NCBI RefSeq assembly: GCF_932274485.2
Contig: NC_065880.2
Coordinates: 78,301,730-78,365,729, forward strand
Direction: 5' to 3'
Source of the DNA: Patella vulgata
Taxonomy: Eukaryota > Mollusca > Gastropoda > Patellidae
Length of the DNA stretch: 64,000 bases
Below the pieces are notes generated by a model. That model was not told where the DNA came from and ran no database searches. It worked only from the letters and a program-made list of their open reading frames with translations. Made by a program: the position numbers and the translations under genes. How positions within the stretch are numbered: position 1 is the first letter of the stretch; the number at the start of each line of letters is the position of its first letter. Positions 43,506-55,683 of the stretch are shown one piece after another.

Positions 43506-44006
43506 TAACTACAAAAATTGTATGCATCAATTGAAAATAGAAGCAAACATTTCACCAACATCTACTGGAATAAGACTATTCAGAAATAATCTGACATTTA
43601 GCCGTTATTCCGTGTGCGGGACGATTTAAGTGTTCCACTAAGACAGTTTATTGCATACATATTGGTTGGACGATCAGACAAATCAAACCTGGGATCTTGT
43701 GTATAAATTCTAATCAGTTAGATGACCTAGTGAATAGAGAGTGCGTGGATCAAAATATGTCAGTGATAATTTGTACTTTTAACAGTTCTACTAACAAGTT
43801 ATATTAACACTAAACGGCTAATTGGTAAGTATTAATGTCTTATCCATAGTTTACCAATAAAAAATCCAACTTTCATTTTACTTGGAGTTTTTTTTAGAAG
43901 TTTATTAACATCTGTACAAACATACCAAATCACTCTTGGTAAAAGTATTATTTTATTTTTGTCAACATAGTTTACCAATAAAATTTCGCTTTCTTTTAGT
44001 AGTTTA

Positions 44007-44402
44007 TTAAACATACATTATGCAATAGCTAAATCTGCCTATTGCACGTCATTCTTTAGGCCTGAAATTTTATCTAAATTATTAATTAGACATTAATTAA
44101 CTTATCCAGACCATAATCAACTCTCTATGTCATCGCTAGCCTGCGATGTTTATGGGATTAGGTTCCGATTTGCTGTTCGACTTCCATTCATAATTTGATC
44201 ATAAAATGGATAATCGAGACTATGCCTTTTATCTTACCGACTTTAGTAATGATTATCGAGGAAATTAAGTCGCTAAAATCTCGGTTCAGAGTGGATCAAT
44301 TTGACTGAAATTTTCAGCAAATTCCCTTTGCATTATCTACTTTTTAACTATTATAGTCAGAACTAACAACTCTGTATCTAATCTCCCATAATGTATCTTT
44401 AA
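44007..44402 (+). mobile_element. TTAA MITE-1 in unit 1
   Basis: Full-length, TTAA at both ends, inverted ends ACATACATTATGC / CATAATGTATCT. Confidence 0.9.
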
Positions 44403-45038
44403 TGTCTGATCAAAAAATTAAATTTTTTCTGCTTAATTTATATCAATAAAAGTTAGCTTTCATGTTTGACTTCTAACTCCCCGAGTAGTCGAGTGCACGA
44501 AATTAAAATATTCCTTTAATATATATTCAAATTTCAAGAATTCGTTTTGTAGAAACTCTTATACTGCTGGAGATTGTACTAAGCATTATTATTACTAGAC
44601 GCATCATCAGCTGTTCTTTTTAAAAAACTCATTAATTTTATGTTGTGTGATTTGACTTTCGGCCAATTTACAAGCTACGTGTTGTTTTTAAAGGGACAAT
44701 AACACTCTTGCTGGCTTGACAGCTCCAGAAAATAAAAAATAGCCTTATTCTAAGTACTAGATGTGTTAGTGCCCTACCTGTTGTGTAAATTATCCATTAA
44801 ATCCTATCTTACTTGTCCAAAGGGTTCAAAAATATTTTTAAATCCAAGTCACATTTGAAAAGCTTTACGTCAGGCTTTTCAAATGATTTAGTTGAATATT
44901 TCCAATTTCTTAAATTAGGTGTGTTAAGATGAAATTTGTGTCATCAATTAATTGGAATATTGTAAAATAGTACAATTTGTTGACCAGAATAAAGATTGGG
45001 ACATATTATTCAGTTACAACAAGAGTGGTATTGAGCCT

Positions 45039-45415
45039 TTAATATGTATTATGTGAGAGCTAAATCTACTTATTTCAGATCTTTTTTTCTCGCTTCAAAA
45101 ATATGAATTATTTTTTAGACATTTATTTACATGACAAACCCATAATCAACTCTCTGGGTCATTTCGTGGATGCTGCGGTATTAATTGGATTAGAAAAAAC
45201 TCGCCATTTAACCGGTTAACGCTAAAACCGAAATTCGAGACTTCGTTTATTATCGTAGCAATGACAATCGAGACTATTCTTGTCAAAACTTCAAATATTC
45301 ATAAAGTAATTTGACTGACATTTTAAAAATGTTCATTTTTCATTTTCTATTTTTAAACTATATATATTATAGCGAGAACGACCAGCTCTTTATCTAAATC
45401 TTATATTATGTATCG
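45039..45415 (+). mobile_element. Diverged MITE-1 relative in unit 1 (also about 49651-50030, 54475-54850)
   Basis: TTAATATGTATTATGTGAGA start and AATCTTATATTATGTATC end, with ATAATCAACTCTCTGGGTC inside. Left TTAA kept, right end decayed. Its interior resembles the copy at 8756. Confidence 0.7.
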
Positions 45416-45946
45416 TCGCCGATCATTTTGCACAATATGACTATATGGTCAAATAATGGTTATTCAAATTACATTATGTCCGAAATCTGAAACAAATCTG
45501 TCACCGCATTGCCAAGATTCAATGCAAGTTATAACCTATGGTGGTTTTCAGCAAAAATGTCTTGTTCGAAGTATTGGGGAATTCTTGGATAATCGATAAA
45601 GTTCTTTTGTATTCGATATTTTATAAAATTAATTAAAACTCTTCTCTGGTTAAAAGTGACAATGCATCTTTTAGGTGAATATCGTCTACTGATGCTTCCC
45701 AGCGGCCCCAAGCCTTTCATCAAGTGCGCGATTTGATCTTTGAACACTGGCGCTGATAATATCATTGAAATTTTTTAAAATTATATTCCGACCGAATTAA
45801 TAATGTTTAAATTTGAATGACTCGAGAAGAAATCGGAATGCTAGATTTATATAAAAATTGTGACCAAAACTCGTTTCCTGTGTTTGTCTTGCTTTAGCAG
45901 GACACAAGGAATATCTATGGTAATCTTCATTTCTCCATGAGATGGA

Positions 45947-46155
45947 GGGGGTTGGATGGCCGAATGGTTAGCACGTGCGCGCTGCGCTATATCATACGGT
46001 CTGTCATTGAGTCAACTGGTGGGGTTTCGATTCCCCGGTTGTACTCGACAAGAAGTAGGGTCGCCTGTCCGACCTCGTGGGTTTTCTCTGGGTCCTCCGG
46101 TTTCCCCCCACTGCTAAAGACCCCTACGCGCAAGCGAATTATTGAAATAAAATCA
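45947..46155 (+). repeat. SINE-A head and body in unit 1 (also 50557-50764, 55385-55593)
   Basis: GGGGTTGGATGGCCGAATGG to GCGAATTATTGAAATAAAAT; the shared 3' tail is missing in all three units, replaced by CAACATTGATGTTG. Confidence 0.88.
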
Positions 46156-47403
46156 ACATTGATGTTGTTATCTTAATGTGAAAAGATGGGCTTCAGATAT
46201 CAAATATTTAAGACAAAATAAGAATATTCAAATTAGCACACGAATACAAGATTTGTTTGAAATAAAACCAAAGATATTGGGAATGTAAGCTGTAATATTG
46301 TATTGGACATCGTCTTCTTTTCATTACTTGCATTATTACCCCAAAGAACAACAGTATTCAAATTTTAAAGGTTAAGAGCAGTTTATTAGCTTTCCTTAAC
46401 AGCTGCTATGAGTTTAATGTTATCCTTCTGTTCCTATTTTCCTAAATAGATCTTTTTGAATTCCATTTTTCGTACCGCACTATTTTCACGCGGTCGAATA
46501 TTGTTGGTATGGATAATTGAGACTAAAATGCGATTCCACTGTGACTTCCTGATATCTGACAAAACACCAAATAATACATCGATACACGAGATCAAGTTTT
46601 GACCAGTTTGCTCAATTCCATCTTCACAATTCAATGCAGACATCCGAATTTATTTATTCAAATTGACTGATGGGTAACATTTGTGAATCTCGTATGCATT
46701 AACAAGCTACACACCAATAACTTCTGTTGTGCAAAAAGGTCCGCTAATATGATGTGTTGTTCCTTTTGTAAGTATGAAAGTATCAGTGACTTGTTGTAAA
46801 TAAAGTGTTCAGAAATAGACTTTTGGAAACTGAGAAAATAAATGTAAGCTATACCCACTTTTTGGAACAATCGAACACTCCTTACAAAACAACATCCACT
46901 GTTATGGACATATTCGAAGATATCCCACCCTGTTGCCCAAATTAAATCAATTCTGAACAGATCAACACAATTATAACCTTAAGATACAATACTTCAATTA
47001 TTTTGAAAGTTGACAATATACACGCCATTTCACAGGACCGTCTTATCACATGGGCAAACTTAGAAATGGTTCCACTACTGATGTCTTCGCCGTCTTGCTC
47101 CAGCCACAGTAGTGGTTCGTTCTAAGAACTTCCTTTTAGCAAGTTTTGTCATCAGTTGATGACAAAAAAGTTACTGGTGTATAACTCCCTTATTTCCAAT
47201 TAAACTGACCCCAAACTGTACTGCAAATATCTGAAGATAAATGAAACTAATTCCTATTGAAACAAAGGTGAATCGTTACCGCATAATTATATGATTTGAT
47301 AAAACCCAAATGCTATGCAATATTTTTCTCCTTTCCAACTTAAAATGTCCGCCCAGCCAGAAATAGCATGCGCACTCTGTCGCACGTGATCATACGTCAC
47401 TTT

Positions 47404-47595
47404 CCATATATGGAATTCATGTCCATATTTATATGCTAATATTCTCTCGTAGTATTAAGTTCGTAGTAACACTTCCTTGTAAGGGACGCGATGGACGGGG
47501 TTAACGCGACGCGATATTTGGCGGGATTTGACCCGGGCGATGAAGAACGAATTACCACAAAGAAAAACTTTTCGGTGACTATTTTAGTGGTCTAA
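47404..47595 (+). CDS. CArG box and 34-codon frame, unit 2
   Basis: CCATATATGG at 47404-47413; frame 47491-47595 differs from unit 1 by two residues (A-G-F and GDEER), with no stop or frameshift. Confidence 0.25.
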
Positions 47596-48616
47596 TCTCC
47601 ACTATATACGCGTTAGAATTACTTATTTCAATACAGATTGTGATGATATATGTTGAGAATTGTGCGTTTGAAGCTATTTTTACTAGCTTAAACACTCTTA
47701 GACGTTATCAATTGTAGCGGGGAAGACAAGTATCACCGCTACAAATATTGCAGCTAGGGCAAACTGGGCTGCGATATCACTTCGGTGGAAGCGGAGTTAA
47801 ATAAAACTATTTCACACACACAAACTGGGCTATTGTCCTGGGCCCCCAATTAATAGGCGCCCCAAATTGGTGGTGATGAAATCGGGGCTTCCCTGCATGT
47901 ATAGTGATAGACCTTGAGCCATCGGGCTTTTTACGTGCACGCCAATGTGTACAAGGGACCTCGTTTTTCCCATTCCGTCCGTAGGACTATATCCCTTGAC
48001 AGATCTTCCGTCCTACACCACTGACAAGGGCGAACCACGCCGAAAAATCCAGCAAGCGAACCCGAGACGTCCCACTCACTGAACCACCGCGGCTAACTAC
48101 AAAAATTGTATGCATCAATTGAAAATAGAAGCAAACATTTCACCAACATCTACTGGAATAAGACTATTCAGAAATAATCTGACATTTAGCCGTTATTCCG
48201 TGTGCGGGACGATTTAAGTGTTCCACTAAGACAGTTTATTGCATACATATTGGTTGGACGATCAGACAAATCAAACCTGGGATCTTGTGTATAAATTCTA
48301 ATCAGTTAGATGACCTAGGGAATAGAGAGTGCGTGGATCAAAATATGTCAGTGATAATTTGTACTTTTAACAGTTCTACTAACAAGTTATATTAACACTA
48401 AACGGCTAATTGGTAAGTATTAATGTCTTATCAAATATATCATTTTTTTTTCTCCATAGTTTACCAATAAAAAATCCAACTTTCATTTTACTTGGAGTTT
48501 TTTTTAGAAGTTTATTAACATCTGTACAAACATACCAAATCACTCTTGGTAAAAGTATTATTTTATATTTGTCTACATAGTTTACCAATAAAATTTCGCT
48601 TTCTTTTAGTAGTTTA

Positions 48617-49012
48617 TTAAACATACATTATGCAATAGCTAAATCTGCCTATTGCACGTCATTCTTTAGGCCTGAAATTTTATCTAAATTATTAATTAGA
48701 CATTAATTAACTTATCCAGACCATAATCAACTCTCTATGTCATCGCTAGCCTGCGATGTTTATGGGATTAGGTTCCGATTTGCTGTTCGACTTCCATTCA
48801 TAATTTGATCATAAAATGGATAATCGAGACTATGCCTTTTATCTTACCGACTTTAGTAATGATTATCGAGGAAATTAAGTCGCTAAAATCTCGGTTCAGA
48901 GTGGATCAATTTGACTGAAATTTTCAGCAAATTCCCTTTGCATTATCTACTTTTTAACTATTATAGTCAGAACTAACAACTCTGTATCTAATCTCCCATA
49001 ATGTATCTTTAA
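48617..49012 (+). mobile_element. TTAA MITE-1 in unit 2
   Basis: Same insertion as unit 1, duplicated with the unit. Confidence 0.9.
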
Positions 49013-51935
49013 TGTCTGATCAAAAAATTAAATTTTTTCTGCTTAATTTATATCAATAAAAGTTAGCTTTCATGTTTGACTTCTAACTCCCCGAGTAGTC
49101 GAGTGCACGAAATTAAAATATTCCTTTATTATATATTCAAATTTCAAGAATTCGTTTTGTAGAAACTCTTATACTGCTAGAGATTGTACTAAGCATTATT
49201 ATTACTAGACGCATCATCAGCTGTTCTTTTTAAAAAACTCATTAATTTTATGTTGTGTGATTTGACTTTCGGCCAATTTACAAGCTACGTGTTGTTTTTA
49301 AAGGGACAATAACACTCTTGCTGGCTTGACAGCTCCAGAAAATAAAAAATATCCTTATTCTAAGTACTAGATGTGTTAGTGCCCTACCTGTTGTGTAAAT
49401 TATCCATTAAATCCTATCTTACTTGTCCAAAGGGTTCAAAAATATTTTTAAATCCAAGTCACATTTGAAAAGCTTTACGTCAGGCTTTTCAAATGATTTA
49501 GTTGAATTTTTCCAATTTCTTAAATTAGGTGTGTTAAGATGAAATTTGTGTCATCAATTAATTGGAATATTGTAAAATAGTACAATTTGTTGACCTGAAT
49601 AAAGATTGGGACATATTATTCAGTTACAACAAGAGTGGTATTGAGCCTTTAATATGTATTATGTGAGAGCTAAATCTACTTATTTCAGATCTTTTTTTCT
49701 CGCTTCAAAAATATGAATTATTTTTTAGACATTTATTTACATGACAAACCCATAATCAACTCTCTGGGTCATTTCGTGGATGCTGCGGTATTAATTGGAT
49801 TAGAAAAAACTCGCCATTTAACCGGTTAACGCTAAAACCGAAATTCGAGACTTCGTTTATTATCGTAGCAATGACAATCGAGACTATTCTTGTCAAAACT
49901 TCAAATATTCATAAAGTAATTTGACTGGCATTTTAAAAATATTCATTTTTCATTTTCTATTTTTAAACTATATATATTATAGCGAGAACGACCAGCTCTT
50001 TATCTAAATCTTATATTATGTATCGTCGGCGATCATTTTGCACAATATGACTATATGGTCAAATAATGGTTATTCAAATTACATTATGTCCGAAATCTGA
50101 AACAAATCTGTCACCGCATTGCCAAGATTCAATGCAAGTTATAACCTATGGTGGTTTTCAGCAAAAATGCCTTGTTCGAAGTATTGGGAAATTCTTGGAT
50201 AATCGATAAAGTTCTTTTGTATTCGATATTTTATAAAATTAATTAAAACTCTTCTCTGGTTAAAAGTGACAATGCATCTTTTAGGTGAATATCGTCTACT
50301 GATGCTTCCCAGCGGCCCCAAGCCTTTCATCAAGTGCGCGATTTGATCTTTGAACACTGGCGCTGATAATATCATTGAAATTTTTTAAAATTATATTCCG
50401 ACCGAATTAATAATGTTTAAATTTGAATGACTCGAGAAGAAATCGGAATGCTAGATTTATATAAAAATTGTGACCAAAACTCGTTTCCTGTGTTTGTCTT
50501 GCTTTAGCAGGACACAAGGAATATCTATGGTAATCTTCATTTCTCCATGAGATGGAGGGGGTTGGATGGCCAATGGTTAGCACGTGCGCGCTGCGCTATA
50601 TCATACGGTCTGTCATTGAGTCAACTGGTGGGGTTTCGATTTCCCGGTTGTACGTGACAAGGAGTAGGGTCGCCTGTCCGACCTCGTGGGTTTTCTCTGG
50701 GTCCTCCGGTTTCCCCCCACTGCTAAAGACCCCTACGCGCAAGCGAATTATTGAAATAAAATCAACATTGATGTTGTTATCTTAATGTGAAAAGTTGGGC
50801 TTCAGATATCAAATATTTAAGACAAAATAAGAATATTCAAATTAGCACACGAATACAAGATTTGTTTGAAATAAAACCAAAGATATTGGGAATGTAAGCT
50901 GTAATATTGTATTGGACATCGTCTTCTTTTCATTACTTGCATTATTACCCCAAAGAACAACAGTATTCAAATTTTAAAGGTTAAGAGCAGTTTATTAGCT
51001 TTCCTTAACAGCTGCTATGAGTTTAATGTTATCCTTCTGTTCCTATTTTCCTAAATAGATCTTTTTGAATTCCATTTTTCGTACCGCACTATTTTCACAC
51101 GGTCGAATATTGTTGGTATGGATAATTGAGACTAAAATGCGATTCCACTGTGACTTCCTGATATCTGACAAAACACCAAATAATACATCGATACACGAGA
51201 TCAAGTTTTGACCAGTTTGCTCAATTCCATCTTCACAATTCAATGCAGACATCCGAATTTATTTATTCAAATTGACTGATGGGTAACATTTGTGAATCTC
51301 GTATGCATTAACAAGCTACACACCAATAACTTCTGTTGTGCAAAAAGGTCCGCTAATATGATGTGTTGTTCCTTTTGTAAGTATGAAAGTATCAGTGACT
51401 TGTTGTAAATAAAGTGTTCAGAAATAGACTTTTGGAAACTGAGAAAATAAATGTAAGCTATACCCACTTTTTGGAACAATCGAACACTCCTTACAAAACA
51501 ACATCCACTGTTATGGACATATTCGAAGATATCCCACCCTGTTGCCCAAATTAAATCAATTCTGAACAGATCAACACAATTATAACCTTAAGATACAATA
51601 CTTCAATTATTTTGAAAGTTGACAATATACACGCCATTTCACAGGACCGTCTTATCACATGGGCAAACTTAGAAATGGTTCCACTACTGATGTCTTCGCC
51701 GTCTTGCTCCAGCCACAGTAGTGGTTCGTTCTAAGAACTTCCTTTTAGCAAGTTTTGTCATCAGTTGATGACAAAAAAGTTACTGGTGTATAACTCCCTT
51801 ATTTCCAATTAAACTGACCCCAAACTGTACTGCAACTATCTGAAGATAAATGAAACTAATTCCTATTGAAATAAAGGTGAATCGTTACCGCATAATTATA
51901 TGATTTGATAAAACCCAAATGCTATGCGTCACTTT

Positions 51936-52127
51936 CCATATATGGAATTCATGTCCATATTTATATGCTAATATTCTCTCGTAGTATTAAGTTCGTAGTA
52001 ACACTTCCTTGTAAGGGACGCGATGGACGGGGTTAACGCGACGCGATATTTGTCGAGATTTGACCCGGGCGATGTAGAACGAATTACCACAAAGAAAAAC
52101 TTTTCGGTGACTATTTTAGTGGTCTAA
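51936..52127 (+). CDS. CArG box and 34-codon frame, unit 3
   Basis: CCATATATGG at 51936-51945; frame 52023-52127 differs by one residue (YLSRF). The CACGTG upstream is deleted here, leaving GCGTCAC next to the CArG box. Confidence 0.25.
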
Positions 52128-53149
52128 TCTCCACTATATACGTGTTAGAATTACTTATTTCAATACAGATTGTGATGATATATGTTGAGAATTGTGCGTT
52201 TGAAGCTATTTTTACTTGCTCAAACACTCTTAGACGTTATCAATTGTAGCGGGGAAGACAAGTATCACCGCTACAAATATTGCAGCTAGGGCAAACAGGG
52301 CTGCGATATCACTTCGGTATAAGCGGAGTTAAATAAAACTATTTCACACACACAAACTGGGCTATTGTCCTGGGCCCCCAATTAATAGGCGCCCCAAATT
52401 GGTGGTGATGAAATCGGGGCTTCCCTGCATGTATAGTGATAGACCTTGAGCCATCGGGCTTTTTACGTGCACGCCAATGTGTACAAGGGACCTCGTTTTT
52501 CCCATTCCGTCCGTAGGACTATATCCCTTGACAGATCTTCCGTCCTACACCACTGACAAGGGCGAACCACGCCGAAAAATCCAGCAAGCGAACCCGAGAC
52601 GTCCCACTCACTGAACCACCGCGGCTAACTACAAAAATTGTATGCATCAATTGAAAATAGAAGCAAACATTTCACCAACATCTACTGGAATAAGACTATT
52701 CAGAAATAATCTGACATTTAGCCGTTATTCCGTGTGCGGGACGATTTAAGTGTTCCACTAAGACAGTTTATTGCATACATATTGGTTGGACGATCAGACA
52801 AATCAAACCTGGGATCTTGTGTATAAATTCTAATCAGTTAGATGACCTAGGGAATAGAGAGTGCGTGGATCAAAATATGTCAGTGATAATTTGTACTTTT
52901 AACAGTTCTACTAACAAGTTATATTAACACTAAACGGCTAATTGGTAAGTATTAATGTCTTATCAAATATATCATTGTTTTTTTCTCCATAGTTTACCAA
53001 TAAAAAATCCAACTTTCATTTTACTTGGAGTTTTTTTTAGAAGTTTATTAACATCTGTACAAACATACCAAATCACTCTTGGTAAAAGTATTATTTTATT
53101 TTTGTCTACATAGTTTACCAATAAAATTTCGCTTTCTTTTAGTAGTTTA

Positions 53150-53551
53150 TTAAACATAGTTTTACATTATGCAATAGCTAAATCTGCCTATTGCACGTCA
53201 TTCTTTAGGCCTGAAATTTTATCTAAATTATTAATTAGACATTAATTAACTTATCCAGACCATAATCAACTCTCTATGTCATCGCTAGCCTGCGATGTTT
53301 ATGGGATTAGGTTCCGATTTGCTGTTCGACTTCCATTCATAATTTGATCATAAAATGGATAATCGAGACTATGCCTTTTATCTTACCGACTTTAGTAATG
53401 ATTATCGAGGAAATTAAGTCGCTAAAATCTCGGTTCAGAGTGGATCAATTTGACTGAAATTTTCAGCAAATTCCCTTTGCATTATCTAGTTTTTAACTAT
53501 TATAGTCAGAACTAACAGCTCTGTATCTAATCTCCCATAATGTATCTTTAA
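53150..53551 (+). mobile_element. TTAA MITE-1 in unit 3
   Basis: Same insertion, with a few extra bases (TAGTTTT) inside the left end. Confidence 0.9.
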
Positions 53552-53940
53552 TGTCTGATCAAAAATTTTAATTTTTTCTGCTTAATTTATATCAATAAAA
53601 GTTAGCTTTCATGTTTGACTTCTAACTCCCCGAGTAGTCGAGTGCACGAAATTAAAATATTCCTTTAATATATATTCAAATTTCAAGAATTCGTTTTGTA
53701 GAAACTCTTATACTGCTAGAGATTGTACTAAGCATTATTATTACTAGACGCATCATCCGCTGTTCTTTTTAAAAAAAACTCATTAATTTTATGTTATGTG
53801 ATTTGACTTTCGGCCAATTTACAAGCTACGTGTTGTTTTTAAAGGGACAATAACACTCTTGCTGGCTTGACAGCTCCAGGAAATAAAAAATAGCCTTATT
53901 CTAAGTACTAGATGTGTTAGTGTCCTACCTGTTGTGTAAA

Positions 53941-54218
53941 GGGTTGGATGGCTGAATGGTTAGCGTGCGCGCGCTGTATCATAAAGTCTGTCATTGAGTC
54001 GACTGGCGTGGTTTCGAATCCCCGGTTGTATGTGACAAGGAGTAGGGTCGCCTGTCCAACCTCGTGGGTTTTCTCCGGGTCCTCCGGTTTCCTCCCACTG
54101 CTAAAGACCCCTACGCGCAAGCGAATTATTGAAATAAAATTAAACCATATGTTAGTCCCGAAATGACCTAATTTGTGTCGAGTGGACGTTAAACCCCATT
54201 TCTCTCTCTCTCTCTCTC
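53941..54218 (+). mobile_element. Young SINE-A insertion found only in unit 3, 11-bp target duplication
   Basis: 278-bp complete SINE-A with A-box (TGGCTGAATGGTTAG), B-box, body, and tail GTTAAACCCCATTTCTC plus TC repeats. TGTTGTGTAAA lies on both sides (53930-53940, 54219-54229) and once at the empty sites of unit 1 (44779-44789) and unit 2 (49389-49399). Confidence 0.95.
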
Positions 54219-55683
54219 TGTTGTGTAAATTATCCATTAAATCCTATCTTACTTGTCCAAAGGCTTCAAAAATATTTTTAAATCCAAGTCACATTTGAAA
54301 AGCTTTACGTCAGGCTTTTCAAATGATTTAGTTGAATTTTTCCAATTTCTTACATTAGGTGTGTTAAGATGAAATTTGTGTCATCAATTAATTGGAATAT
54401 TGTAAAATAGTACAATTTGTTGACCAGAATAAAGATTGGGCCATATTATTCAGTTACAACAAGAGTGTATTGAGCCTTTAATATGTATTATGTGAGAGCT
54501 AAATCTACTTATTTCAGATCTTTTTTTCTCGCTTCAAAAATATGAATTATTTTTTAGACATTTATTTACATGACAAACCCATAATCAACTCTCTGGGTCA
54601 TTTCGTGGATGCTGCGGTATTAATTGGATTAGAAAAAACTCGCCATTTAACCGGTTAACGCTAAAACCGAAATTCGAGACTTCGTTTATTATCGTAGCAA
54701 TGACAATCGAGACTATTCTTGTCAAAACTTCAAATATTCATAAAGTAATTTGACTGACATTTTAAAAATATTCATTTTTCATTTTCTTTTTTTAAACTAT
54801 ATATATTATAGCGAGAACGACCAGCTCTTTATCTAAATCTTATATTATGTATCGTCGGCGATCATTTTGCACAATATGACTATATGGTCAAATAATGGTT
54901 ATTCAAATTACATTATGTCCGAAATCTGAAACGAATCTGTTACCGCATTGCCAAGATTCAATGCAAGTTATAACCTATGGTGGTTTTCAGCAAAAATGTC
55001 TTGTTCGAAGTATTGGGGAATTCTTGGATAATCGATAAAGTTCTTTTGTATTCGATATTTTATAAAATTAATTAAAACTCTTCTCTGGTTAAAAGTGACA
55101 ATGCATCTTTTAGGTGAATATCGTCTACTGATGCTTCCCAGCGGCCCCAAGCCTTTCATCAAGTGCGCGATTTGATCTTTGAACACTGGCGCTGATAATA
55201 TCATTGAAATTTTTTAAAATTATATTCCGACCGAATTAATAATGTTTAAATTTGAATGACTCGAGAAGAAATCGGAATGCTAGATTTATATAAAAATTGT
55301 GACCAAAACTCGTTTCCTGTGTTTGTCTTGCTTTAGCAGGACACAAGGAATATCTATGGTAATCTTCATTTCTCCATGAGATGGAGGGGGTTGGATGGCC
55401 GAATGGTTAGCACGTGCGCGCTGCGCTATATCATACGGTCTGTCATTGAGTCAACTGGTGGGGTTTCGATTCCCCGGTTGTACGTGACAAGGAGTAGGGT
55501 CGCCTGTCCGACCTCGTGGGTATTCTCTGGGTCCTCCGGTTTCCCCCCGCTGCTAAAGACCCCTACGCGCAAGCGAATTATTGAAATAAAATCAACATTG
55601 ATGTTGTTATCTTAATGTGAAAAGTTGGGCTTCAGATATCAAATATTTAAGACAAAATAAGAATATTCAAATTAGCACATGAA

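Larger units (their letters stand above)
41652..46242. repeat. Tandem unit 1 (4.6 kb)
   Basis: First of three direct copies, starting AATACAAGATTTGTTTGAAA. Contents in order: unassigned AT-rich sequence, promoter-like cluster with short frame, SINE-B fragment, TTAA MITE-1, diverged MITE-1 relative, 5' SINE-A piece. Unit 1 has GTCCGCCGCTAAT where units 2 and 3 have GTCCGCTAAT. It lacks about 25 bp near 43840 present in units 2 and 3. Confidence 0.95.
46243..50851. repeat. Tandem unit 2 (4.6 kb)
   Basis: Second copy, nearly identical to unit 1 by eye with scattered substitutions. It shares two small indels with unit 3 against unit 1, suggesting units 2 and 3 separated last. Confidence 0.95.
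50852..55683. repeat. Tandem unit 3 (4.8 kb)
   Basis: Third copy, longer because of a SINE-A insertion at 53941-54218 and shortened by a deletion of about 76 bp near 51928. Homology stops at about 55683 (ATTAGCACATGAAT), where unit 2 would continue into the next unit. Confidence 0.95.

Noticed and set aside
45529-45765. Conserved 78-codon minus frame (also 50139-50375, 54968-55204), and 69-70-codon frames at 41843, 46434, 51043 and 42067, 46658, 51267
   Set aside because: Identical only because the units are a recent tandem duplication. No known family, no splice context, and small changes are not biased to silent positions as far as I can see.
45960-46030. tRNA-like A and B boxes that could suggest tRNA genes
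   Set aside because: They belong to SINE-A heads; no cloverleaf with paired acceptor stem is present.
53917-54237. 106-codon frame and similar ones at 45937, 50552, 55376, 57883 and 61556
   Set aside because: Translations of SINE-A; the apparent conservation is that of the repeat.
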